Shown: positions 42,273-49,855 of the stretch, one piece after another
Position numbering within the stretch: the first letter of the stretch is position 1
How the letters are laid out: each line of letters starts with the position of its first letter
NCBI RefSeq assembly: GCF_024380015.1
Contig: NZ_CP101508.1
Location: 682,001-746,000 of the forward strand
Length of the DNA stretch: 64,000 bases
Source of the DNA: Photobacterium atrarenae
GTDB taxonomy: Bacteria > Pseudomonadota > Gammaproteobacteria > Enterobacterales > Vibrionaceae
Direction: 5' to 3'
Translations under genes and position numbers: made by a program
Notes under the pieces: model-generated
Seen by the model: the letters and a program-made list of their open reading frames with translations, nothing else
Databases searched by the model: none
Told to the model about the DNA's origin: nothing

Positions 42273-42430
42273 GTTTTATGGTTAGTGGCTCTCTCGGACA
42301 GGGTTCACCAAAGTCTAACTCTTGTCGGTGAATCGCGTAGTTTGGTAGCGCATCTTAGGGGTTTAGGAATAGCGGACCAGAGGGTCGGGTACGGAAGGCC
42401 GCCCCGTTCGAATCCCTCTTCACCGACCAC
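42273..42430 (+). repeat. Direct repeat unit B
   Basis: Second copy of the 158-base unit at 40176, offset by 2,097 bases, with only a handful of substitutions. It follows the intron and a run of twelve T's. Confidence 0.9.
42326..42429 (+). pseudogene. Aberrant 104-nt tRNA-Pro-like sequence B
   Basis: Same length and same insertions as sequence A, with two substitutions in the anticodon-arm insertion (TTAGGGGTTTAGGAATAGC region). Acceptor, T-arm ends and CCA are intact. The normal GGTTTGGGACC of tRNA-Pro is interrupted by AGGAATAGC. Probably a pseudogene or tRNA-like RNA. Confidence 0.75.
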
Positions 42431-42436
42431 GATACC

Positions 42437-42466
42437 AAGCCCTGGTCTGATGACCGGGGCTTTTTT
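42437..42466 (+). terminator. Terminator of tRNA-Pro-like unit B
   Basis: Eleven-base-pair stem AAGCCCTGGTC/GACCGGGGCTT, loop TGAT, six T's. Confidence 0.92.
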
Positions 42467-42512
42467 AGTTTTGCGGGTTGGAGTTCAATGTCCCCTTGGG
42501 CGGGGGGCATCA

Positions 42513-42586
42513 TAGTCTAACGGTTGTTGTTGAATCACGATGTTTGAGGGTTTCTGGGAGTTTAGGGACAGATTGCTGCCGACCGA
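42513..42586 (+). pseudogene. Decayed remnant of a further tRNA-Pro-like unit
   Basis: AGTCTAAC..TTGT..TGAATCACGATGTTTG, GGAGTTTAGGG and finally CCGACCGATA align in order with the end of the repeat spacer, the start, the anticodon-arm insertion and the 3' end of sequence B, with the rest lost or altered. Together with units A and B it shows an array of once-repeated tRNA-Pro units. Confidence 0.6.
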
Positions 42587-42589
42587 TAG

Positions 42590-42616
42590 AAAAACAGCCC
42601 GGCGTTCGGGCTGTTT
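42590..42616 (-). terminator. Terminator of the metallopeptidase gene
   Basis: On the minus strand AAACAGCCCG/CGGGCTGTTT with a five-base loop and a T-rich tail, just after the stop at 42632. Confidence 0.85.
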
Positions 42617-42631
42617 GCATCAGATATTGAA

Positions 42632-43663
42632 TTAGCGGGATTCCAGCCAGCGCGGAATTGCGGTGGCATACGTCTGCTGGAATTGGGCAAAGCTGGTGAC
42701 TTCGCCATTGGCTTTGGCACTGATCTCATCAAAGCGGGTGGCAAAAGCCGTTTCGAGCTCGTCTGACATGACGCAATCACCGGTGTAATTGACACCATCG
42801 CCGACAAAGCCCTCACAGCCATTCTGGGTTGGGGTGCTGTTGACGTGCCAGCGATCGCTCTGGAAGAACGCCTCGACATAGCCCGGTCCCCAGCCTTTTT
42901 CCGCCAGGTAGTGAATCGCGGTGGCGAACAGGTCGTAGTCATCAAAGCCACCCAGGTTGCCTGTGGTAAAATCCAGCATGGTGTTGTTATACTTCTCGTG
43001 CTTGGCATACCAGGTTTTTAAGGCCATCGGCTGCTTGCCGGTGATGAACTCTGCCATCCCTTCAACAAACCAGCTTGGATTGATGTTATAGCCGCGTTGG
43101 TTGCCGTTCATCTGAGAGTCAATGATGTGGGCTAGTTCATGTTTGAGCAGGCCGAACTCGTAGACGCCACCATGTGTGTTGCGTTGGAAAGCACTGATTT
43201 CACTGCCCTGACCACCGGCGACCGAGTTGGTACCTTCTTTGAGACAGATCCCCAGCTTATTGAAGTGGCTGTGCTTGATCAGGGCTGCCGGTGCCAGATT
43301 TAGGTGGCTGGCGATCATATCCAGGCTGACCTCGGCAATGGCTGCAATGCGCTGCATGTCTGCCAGTGGAATGTTGTCATTTTCACCGGCGATTTCAAAA
43401 TGCGCACTGGTGTATGCCGGCCGTGCGCTACAGTCCACCAAAATATTATTTGAGCGATCAACATACAGCCCGCTATCCTGGCTGATACTCTTTGGAGTCA
43501 GGGCCGGGACAGCATCGATGCGTTGCTGAATCTCAGCAAAAGAGGTGCTGTCAGTAGCGCCCCAGCCCAGTGCTTTCCCCTTGATATCATCGTTTTTGTC
43601 TTCTTCTGTACATCCGGCCAGTGCCAGTACCACGGATAAAGCCAGTAAAGATGTTTTGTTCAT
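42632..43663 (-). CDS. Putative gluzincin-type metallopeptidase lipoprotein
   Basis: 343-aa lipoprotein: signal peptide with lipobox LAGC near residue 17, then a domain with a zinc-peptidase HELAH at residues 175-179 and a likely third ligand E201 in WFVEGMAEF, a gluzincin-like (peptidase MA-type) arrangement. Four or more cysteines in the mature part could form disulphides. No named family was recognised; proteolysis is inferred from the motif only. It has its own terminator and ATG at 43663. Confidence 0.75.
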   Translation of the reverse strand: MNKTSLLALSVVLALAGCTEEDKNDDIKGKALGWGATDSTSFAEIQQRIDAVPALTPKSISQDSGLYVDRSNNILVDCSARPAYTSAHFEIAGENDNIPLADMQRIAAIAEVSLDMIASHLNLAPAALIKHSHFNKLGICLKEGTNSVAGGQGSEISAFQRNTHGGVYEFGLLKHELAHIIDSQMNGNQRGYNINPSWFVEGMAEFITGKQPMALKTWYAKHEKYNNTMLDFTTGNLGGFDDYDLFATAIHYLAEKGWGPGYVEAFFQSDRWHVNSTPTQNGCEGFVGDGVNYTGDCVMSDELETAFATRFDEISAKANGEVTSFAQFQQTYATAIPRWLESR

Positions 43664-43722
43664 GTAAACCTTTGAAATCATGCATGTATGAGGCTTATAT
43701 CATAATTTTAAAAACAACACTG

Positions 43723-44592
43723 TCAATTAGGCGCACATGCACTGGATTGGCTTTGGCTCAATTGTGTGACAATAAACCCTTTTTGTCGCAGCAGTGATGG
43801 CACGCCAGACGGGCCGATCAGATGCATGGCGCCGACCACAACCAGAAAAGATCCCTGTTTGTAGGCGGGAGACTCACTGAGCTGGGCTGTCCAGTCATCG
43901 TTGCGCTGGTCGATCAGCAGGTGATGCGTTGGATCGCTATAACGGCTGTCTTCCAGCAGCTGTTGCATCTGGTGGTGATCACCATGCTGCCAGGCAGAGA
44001 GCATACAATTGAGCTGCGTTTGCATCTCCTGCCAGTCAAACAAGGTGGTCCGGAGCAGGCTTTGGCCGTGATCGGGCAGGCTCTCCATCATAGCCAACTG
44101 TTGCTGGAGGCTTTCTAACTCGAAGATGGCTTTGTTCTCTGCTTCAGCCCGAAGCAGCAGCGTTATGTCGATGCCTTGCTCCGCACTCAAACCTGCCTGG
44201 GTGGCCATGGCATTCTGTAATTGCATCGCTGCAAGCCAGGGCGGGCTGTGGAGCAGCGAGAGGTAAGGCAGATTGGTCTGGGTGGCGACTTCACGGAGTT
44301 GACGTTTCTCCTGTTTGTTTAACAGCGTCTCGTTGGTCGGTTTATCCCGGTTGAGGGAAAAATCGGCTGGTTGCAGAATATTAGCTTCAACAATGAGCCC
44401 TTTCGCCTCTGCCCAGTAATCGAGAAAGACCTGCGGCAACGGGTAGAAGCTCGATTGACCGGCATGGATGGAGCCCAGCAGGATAAACTGCCGTTGCTGT
44501 TTTTGTGCCAGCCAGACCTGGGGTTCGGCCAGTGCAGGCGCCGTGATGAAAGGCAGAAGCAGGAAAGCTTTGGCCAGGAATGATTTCAACAT
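43723..44592 (-). CDS. TraB/GumN-family protein with signal peptide
   Basis: 289-aa exported protein. The signal peptide ends at ALA-E. The N-terminal GSIHAGQSSFYPLP and the C-terminal VVVGAMHLIGPSGVPSLLRQKGF are the two TraB/GumN (TIKI-like) motifs, each with the conserved Gly-x-x-His. Some family members are metal-dependent peptidases; the function of the bacterial ones is mostly unknown. It sits alone between the metallopeptidase gene and a MITE-like repeat. Confidence 0.85.
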   Translation of the reverse strand: MLKSFLAKAFLLLPFITAPALAEPQVWLAQKQQRQFILLGSIHAGQSSFYPLPQVFLDYWAEAKGLIVEANILQPADFSLNRDKPTNETLLNKQEKRQLREVATQTNLPYLSLLHSPPWLAAMQLQNAMATQAGLSAEQGIDITLLLRAEAENKAIFELESLQQQLAMMESLPDHGQSLLRTTLFDWQEMQTQLNCMLSAWQHGDHHQMQQLLEDSRYSDPTHHLLIDQRNDDWTAQLSESPAYKQGSFLVVVGAMHLIGPSGVPSLLRQKGFIVTQLSQSQSSACAPN

Positions 44593-44700
44593 GGGTATCG
44601 GATACCTGAAGCAGAGAACTGATCTGGTTATATCGGCTCTCTGCCGGTGGGGCGAGTTTATCGCAAAGTTATTGTTATCTTCCTCGATGTTTTGGGGCTT

Positions 44701-44862
44701 ATACCAATCAAAGTAAGTCAGTGATCAAAAATAGCGCAGGAAAAATGTTAGAGAACAAGGCAGAATTTTTTGATAAGTAGTTATTCTACAATCAAAAATT
44801 CTAACGCAGTTATCGAGCATTTTAACAAGCTAGGATGACTCCTTATTTACTGCGATTGGTAT
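44701..44862. repeat. 162-bp MITE-like repeat, copy 2
   Basis: Same length, same terminal inverted repeats and most of the same sequence as 32737-32898. Its right end touches the stop codon of the 25-codon ORF downstream of copA. Confidence 0.85.
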
Positions 44863-44939
44863 TATCCTTTACTGTCAGGATGGAGCCAGAACCACCAGAT
44901 AATCAGGGCAATGGCCGCCAGGCCGAGAACGGCAATCAT
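44862..44939 (-). CDS. 25-aa single-span membrane microprotein downstream of copA
   Basis: Begins MIAVLGLAAIALIIWWFWLH and ends DSKG. It has GGAG a few bases before the ATG and starts 10 bases after the copA stop, so it is likely translated from the copA mRNA. The hydrophobic core is a single membrane span ending in a Trp-rich segment. Not recognised. The TAA stop is completed at the edge of the MITE-like repeat, so the original C-terminus may have been altered. Confidence 0.55.
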   Translation of the reverse strand: MIAVLGLAAIALIIWWFWLHPDSKG

Positions 44940-44949
44940 AGGTTTCTCC

Positions 44950-47865
44950 TTATTGATGAAGGTTGCGATCGGGTTTGAACAGACGCAGGCGGTTGGCGTT
45001 ACTGACCACAGTGATCGATGACAGCGCCATTGCCGCGCCTGCAATCACCGGGCTGAGTAGGGTGCCGGTTAGCGGATAGAGGATCCCTGCGGCAACCGGG
45101 ATCCCCAGGCTATTGTAGATAAAGGCCCCGAATAGGTTCTGTTTCATGTTTTTCAGGGTCGCACCGCACAATTGCAACGCATCGGCCACGCCATGAAGTG
45201 AGTGGCGGATCAGGGTCAGCTGGGCGCTTTCGATAGCCACGTCGCTGCCGCTGCCCATCGCAATCCCCACTTCTGCCTGGGCCAGCGCCGGCGCGTCGTT
45301 GATCCCGTCACCGACCATGGCAACGCGTTTGCCTTGTTGCTGGAGCTCGGCAACTTTCGCCGCTTTGCCGTCCGGCAGGACACTGGCAATCACGGTATCA
45401 ATCCCTGCCTGGCGGGCAATGGCGTTGGCAGTGATCTCCGTATCTCCGGTCAGCATCACCACATTCAGCCCCATCTGGTGCAAGCGTTCAATGGCAGCAA
45501 CGGAGTCGCTGCGGAGTGGATCGCTGACGCCGAGCAGGCCGCCAAGCTGGTCCCCGATGGCAATGTAAATCGGTGTTGCACCTTGTTCGGCAATGGTCTG
45601 CACGTCTTTGACGGCCGCCGCAATATCGATCTGATGTTGGGTCATCAGCTTCTGGTTACCAAGCAGGACTCGCTGCCCTTCAACATTCCCGGCTACCCCG
45701 TATCCCGGCAGCGCTTCAAAGTCTGACTGCACCGAAAGTGCTAGTGAGCGCTCAGAGGCAGCCTGGCAAATAGCGTCGGCCAGTGGGTGTTCTGAGCCCC
45801 GCTCCAGACTGGCGGCCAGTTGGAGTAATTGTGACTCATCAGTATCATAGGCGTGAATGGTGGTGACTTGCGGCTTGCCTTCGGTCAGGGTCCCGGTTTT
45901 GTCGACCACAACGGTGTCGATGTTTGCGGCCAGCTGCATCGCTTCGGCATTGCGGATCAGGACGCCATACTCGGCAGCCCGGCCGACACCGACCATCACG
46001 GACATCGGGGTTGCCAGGCCTAAGGCGCACGGGCAGGCGATGATCAGAACCGTGGTTGCGGCGACCAGCATATAGATCGAAGAAGGCGCCGGGCCGACGT
46101 AGTACCAGATCATGGCGGTCACGATGGCAATGATCATCACCGATGGGACGAAAATCGCCGAGACGGTATCGGCCAGCCGCGCCAGCGCCGGCTTGCTGTT
46201 TTGTGCTTCGCTGACCAGGTTGATGATCCGGGCCAGCATGGTGTCGCTGCCGATCTGCTCGGCACGGAACAACAGGCTGCCGTTCTGGTTAATGGTACCG
46301 GCATGGAGTTTGTCGCCAGGCTGCTTATTGGCCGGCAGGGGCTCCCCGGTCAGCATGGACTCGTCCAGGTAACTCTGTCCTTCTTCTATGGTGCCGTCGA
46401 CCGGGACTTTGGCGCCGGGGCGCAGTCGCAGCAGGGCGCCGGTATGGATCTCGGCCAGGGCGACTTCTTTCTCGCCGTCCGGGGTCACCAGGATCGCGGT
46501 TTGCGGTTGCAGGTCGATCAGCTGCTCCAGCGCTTTAGAGGTTCGGCTTCTGGCACGGGCTTCCAGTGCATGCCCGAGGGTGATTAAACCGAGGATCATG
46601 ACGGAGGCTTCAAAATAAACATGCCGGGCCTGCTCCGGGAAAAGTTCAGGCAAGAGCACCAATACGGTTGAATAGAGCCAGGCCGCGCCGGTACCCAGGG
46701 CCACCAGGGTATCCATGGTCGCGCGATGGTGCCGGAATGCTTTCCAGGCGTTGACGAAGAAGTGGCGGCCGATGGTGTAGAGCATCACGAAGGTGACGAT
46801 GCCGACGGCGCCCCAACCCAGTTGGCTGGCGGTCGAGGTGATCATCATACTGCCGCCGAAGATCCCCCAGCCCATCATGGGCAGTCCGGCACCGAGGGCG
46901 ATCAGTGAGTTGCGAAGGTGGCGGCGATACAACTGGGCGTTTTCGGTCTGTTGTCTCTCCCGGCGACTGTGTTCGTCCTCGCTCAGCTCGGCGCCATAAC
47001 CGGCATCTGTAATCGCCTCAATGAGACGGTCCACCGGGGCTTCGCCGGAAACCAGGGCGGTACGCTCGGCGAGGTTGACGCTCGCCCGGGTCACTCCGGG
47101 AACGCTGCGGATCGCTTTTTCAACCGAAGCGACACAACTGGCGCAGGTCATGCCGCTGAGCATCAATTGGAGGCTCTGCTTGCCGGGGGAAGCCGGGACA
47201 TCATCTGCAGTGTCTGCGACGACGGCGTCGGCCGGTGTTGTTTCAGGCGCCTGCTGGGTCGTTTCGGCCGTTATTTCGATCGCCGGGGGCGAAGTCGGGG
47301 TAGCCTGATAACCCAGTTGCTCAATCGCGCTAATTACCGCCTCTGCCTCACCGCTGGTGGCGATGTCAGCTCGGGTTTTGCTGACCTCGTAAGCGGAAAC
47401 TTCTGTTACTCCGGCTAGGGCCTGCTCGACTTTGGCCACGCATTTTCCGCAACTCAGGCCGCTTAGAGCCAGGTGGAGTGGCTTTGGGGCGGGTACCTGG
47501 TAGCCGGTGTGCTCAATCAGGGCCACGGCTTCGTCCCGGGTCAGGAGGCCGTCGATGTCGGCCTGGGTTTTCGTGACGGTAAACCGGCTGATATTGGGGT
47601 TCTCGGCAAATGCTTGTTCGAGTTTTGCGACGCACTTCCCGCAGGACAGTCCCTGAAGTGGAAGTGAGTGGTGGTAGCCGGCTCCATAGCCCAGCTCAGT
47701 AATCGTATCTATGATCGGCGCCAGTGCGCTGTCGCCATGAATGATGGCTTGTTGGGTATCTACGGTCACCGAATCAATACCGGGCAGCGTTCTGAGAGAG
47801 GTCTGGATCTTTCCCGCGCAGTTCATGCACCGCACTTTGCTGAGCGGGAGAATATATTCAGTCAT
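44950..47865 (-). CDS. copA: Cu(I)-exporting P-type ATPase CopA with four metal-binding domains
   Basis: P1B-type ATPase (971 aa) that pumps Cu(I) to the periplasm. Four N-terminal HMA-like domains carry CMNC (C13, C16), CGKC, CGKC and CASC. After eight membrane segments' worth of hydrophobic stretches come the transport CPC at 611-613, the phosphorylated D655 in DKTGTLT, the SEHPLA loop and GDGINDAPALAQ. E. coli CopA has two metal-binding domains, so this one is long. It is divergent from cueR and driven by a CueR-type promoter. Confidence 0.95.
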   Translation of the reverse strand: MTEYILPLSKVRCMNCAGKIQTSLRTLPGIDSVTVDTQQAIIHGDSALAPIIDTITELGYGAGYHHSLPLQGLSCGKCVAKLEQAFAENPNISRFTVTKTQADIDGLLTRDEAVALIEHTGYQVPAPKPLHLALSGLSCGKCVAKVEQALAGVTEVSAYEVSKTRADIATSGEAEAVISAIEQLGYQATPTSPPAIEITAETTQQAPETTPADAVVADTADDVPASPGKQSLQLMLSGMTCASCVASVEKAIRSVPGVTRASVNLAERTALVSGEAPVDRLIEAITDAGYGAELSEDEHSRRERQQTENAQLYRRHLRNSLIALGAGLPMMGWGIFGGSMMITSTASQLGWGAVGIVTFVMLYTIGRHFFVNAWKAFRHHRATMDTLVALGTGAAWLYSTVLVLLPELFPEQARHVYFEASVMILGLITLGHALEARARSRTSKALEQLIDLQPQTAILVTPDGEKEVALAEIHTGALLRLRPGAKVPVDGTIEEGQSYLDESMLTGEPLPANKQPGDKLHAGTINQNGSLLFRAEQIGSDTMLARIINLVSEAQNSKPALARLADTVSAIFVPSVMIIAIVTAMIWYYVGPAPSSIYMLVAATTVLIIACPCALGLATPMSVMVGVGRAAEYGVLIRNAEAMQLAANIDTVVVDKTGTLTEGKPQVTTIHAYDTDESQLLQLAASLERGSEHPLADAICQAASERSLALSVQSDFEALPGYGVAGNVEGQRVLLGNQKLMTQHQIDIAAAVKDVQTIAEQGATPIYIAIGDQLGGLLGVSDPLRSDSVAAIERLHQMGLNVVMLTGDTEITANAIARQAGIDTVIASVLPDGKAAKVAELQQQGKRVAMVGDGINDAPALAQAEVGIAMGSGSDVAIESAQLTLIRHSLHGVADALQLCGATLKNMKQNLFGAFIYNSLGIPVAAGILYPLTGTLLSPVIAGAAMALSSITVVSNANRLRLFKPDRNLHQ

Positions 47866-47937
47866 ATATCTTTCCTTGGTTATGTCGAGGCTCTAAAAGG
47901 CAGGAGCCGGAACGATTCACTGCTGTTGTTATTTAAA

Positions 47938-47968
47938 ATGATAAACCTTCCATAAAGTGGAAGGTCAA
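47938..47968 (-). promoter_or_regulatory. copA promoter with CueR operator
   Basis: On the minus strand TTGACC, a 19-base spacer, TATCAT. The spacer holds the dyad ACCTTCC-N7-GGAAGGT (47945-47965). A 19-base spacer filled by this dyad is the MerR-type layout and matches the E. coli copA promoter. Confidence 0.92.
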
Positions 47969-48054
47969 AAGAAATTTTCATTTGTTTGTCGCGGTTAAAT
48001 TTTTTCCGAACGGCGGCTTGTATCTGGTGCCAGAAGGCCGCAAGATTAATTCAA

Positions 48055-48075
48055 ACCTTCTATAAACTGTAAGGA
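48055..48075 (+). promoter_or_regulatory. Second, imperfect CueR-like box at cueR
   Basis: ACCTTCT-ATAAACT-GTAAGGA resembles the copA operator in spacing and sequence. Its right half contains TAAGGA, the ribosome site of cueR seven bases before the ATG, so regulator binding could reach cueR expression. Confidence 0.45.
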
Positions 48076-48082
48076 ATGAGTC

Positions 48083-48487
48083 ATGAATATCAGCGAAGTG
48101 GCTGGCAAGACGGGCCTCAATAGTAAAACGATCCGGTTTTATGAAGAAAAAGAAGTGATTACGCCACCATCTCGCGCTAGTAACGGCTATCGACGCTATG
48201 GCCCGACTCAGCTCAATGAGCTACTGTTGATCCGTCGTGCTCGTCTGGTGGGCTTTTCTCTGGATGAGTGCCGCGAGCTGCTGGCATTTTCCCGGGATCC
48301 GTCACGGCGTAGTGCAGATGTCAAAGAAAAAGCGGAGCAGAAGCTGGCAGAAATTGACGGCAAAATTACGGAGTTGCTGGAAATGAAGGCGACGCTGACA
48401 GCATTGACCGAACAGTGTCCGGGCGATAGCGGGGCACGCTGTCCGATCATTGAAGGTTTAACGGGTGCCTCGAAGGCTGTCTCTTAG
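48083..48487 (+). CDS. cueR: Cu(I)-responsive MerR-family regulator CueR
   Basis: Transcriptional activator of 134 aa. N-terminal winged helix (NISEVAGKTGLNSKTIRFYEE), dimerisation helix, and metal loop with C112 and C120 in CPGDSGARCPII, the exact CueR pair for linear Cu(I) coordination. It is divergent from its target copA across a 217-base region. Confidence 0.95.
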   Translation: MNISEVAGKTGLNSKTIRFYEEKEVITPPSRASNGYRRYGPTQLNELLLIRRARLVGFSLDECRELLAFSRDPSRRSADVKEKAEQKLAEIDGKITELLEMKATLTALTEQCPGDSGARCPIIEGLTGASKAVS

Positions 48488-48517
48488 AGGCCACCGCAGT
48501 GGCCTGAGCTACCGTGA

Positions 48518-49372
48518 TTAGTACAGTAGGGAATAGAGCTGGCGGCGGTATTGGTTGGCCATGGAGTTGCCCTGACCCAGTGCCGAAAGGATATCCATCA
48601 TAGTTTTCTTGGCATTGCCGTCGGCAAAATTCAAATCTTTGCGCAGGATGGCAATCAGCAATTCCAGGGCTTCCTGGGCCCGATCGACCTGGCTGTACTG
48701 AACGGCCAGCTCATAGGCGATTTGAACATTGCCAGGCTCCGCGGCCAGTTTCTCTTCCAGTTGGCGAATTTCCGGTGAGTCGCTGGCTTGTTTGTGCAGT
48801 TCCAGCTTGGCGATTAATCCTTTGTATTTGGCGTCCTGATCTTGCATCGGCACCGTTGCCAGCAGTGCTTCGGCATCGTCGTACTGGGAGGTTTCGACCA
48901 GACATTCGGCAATCGCCAGGGTGATCACACTGTTTTTCTCAAACTTATCTGCCAGTTCACGCAAGGTCGGCAGCGCCTGAGTGTATTCCTGTTGATCAAC
49001 CAGCGCCAGTGCCGCTTTCAGTTGCAGCTCTTCCTGGCTTGGCAGGTGCTTACTCAGCATGGCGCGCAGGCTGTCTTCTGTTTGTGGGCCGGCGGCACCA
49101 TCAACCGGCTGGCCGTTCTTAAACAGTGCCACGGTTGGCAGGCCACGCACACCAAATTGAGCGGCGACCATTTGCTGGGCTTCGCAGTCCAGCGTGGCCA
49201 GAATCAGCTGCCCCTGATATTCCGAGGCAATTTGCTCCAGGACTCGGTTGACCTCGGCAGTTTCTGGCATCGACGGGGCCCAGAAGCTGATGACTACCGG
49301 GGTCTGCATGGATTGCTCGATAGTCTGCTGTAAATTCGTTTCGTTGAGTTCGATCGCAAGATTTTCGTACAT
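48518..49372 (-). CDS. cnoX: Thioredoxin-fold chaperone CnoX (YbbN)
   Basis: 284-aa protein with an N-terminal thioredoxin fold and C-terminal TPR helices, a chaperone-like (chaperedoxin) partner of GroEL and DnaK in E. coli. The active-site position reads WAPSMPET, so both thioredoxin cysteines are missing; only one other Cys (LDCEAQ) remains in the fold. It occupies the E. coli copA-cueR-ybbN neighbourhood. Confidence 0.92.
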   Translation of the reverse strand: MYENLAIELNETNLQQTIEQSMQTPVVISFWAPSMPETAEVNRVLEQIASEYQGQLILATLDCEAQQMVAAQFGVRGLPTVALFKNGQPVDGAAGPQTEDSLRAMLSKHLPSQEELQLKAALALVDQQEYTQALPTLRELADKFEKNSVITLAIAECLVETSQYDDAEALLATVPMQDQDAKYKGLIAKLELHKQASDSPEIRQLEEKLAAEPGNVQIAYELAVQYSQVDRAQEALELLIAILRKDLNFADGNAKKTMMDILSALGQGNSMANQYRRQLYSLLY

Positions 49373-49457
49373 GGGGCTGCTCTTTGAAATATTTGGCCTA
49401 TGGTGATCGATATTGGGGATAAATCGAGAAAGATCAAGGGAGCAGACTGGCGGGGAT

Positions 49458-49486
49458 AAAAAAGGAGAGCTCGGCTCTCCTTTTTT
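49458..49486 (-). terminator. Terminator after a 23-codon ORF
   Basis: Seven-base-pair stem GGAGAGC/GCTCTCC with a three-base loop between six A's and six T's. It overlaps the end of the 23-codon ORF by two bases and precedes cnoX. Confidence 0.9.
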
Positions 49487-49556
49487 AAGGGTTTAAAGTC
49501 AACAGCAAAGCGAGTGTCACGCAGACACAGAGGATATTAATTTGGCGCAATGTCAT
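49485..49556 (-). CDS. 23-aa hydrophobic ORF upstream of cnoX
   Basis: Reads MTLRQINILCVCVTLALLLT then LNP and stops at the rim of a strong terminator. AGG lies seven bases before the ATG. One hydrophobic span, two cysteines. It could be a leader peptide, a small membrane protein or chance. In 49557-49855 nothing else is convincing. Confidence 0.4.
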   Translation of the reverse strand: MTLRQINILCVCVTLALLLTLNP

Positions 49557-49855
49557 CACGATACCTGTCTGTCTGAGTTTGTTCACGACACAATGAAGAC
49601 TCCGAAGACTCTCCTTTCAAATTACAGGGCTAATATACAAATCCAATATGACAGCATCATGACATTTGTTTTCTTTTTTAATGAAATCCCGCTATCCGAT
49701 GCAGTAACCAGTGTTTCTGATAGTTGTAACATTTCATCCGGGGCCAGGCCGATCGTTTCTCCGCTCGTTTCGATGCCTGGCTTGATGCACTTGATAGTAT
49801 CACCCCCCTTGATTACAGGTTCTCAAACGGGGTGGCTACGATAAGATTCGCCCGG

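Noticed and set aside
49501..49640. Possible amino-acid attenuator upstream of cnoX
   Set aside because: The short ORF lacks a run of one regulatory amino acid and no biosynthetic operon follows, so an attenuator call is not supported.
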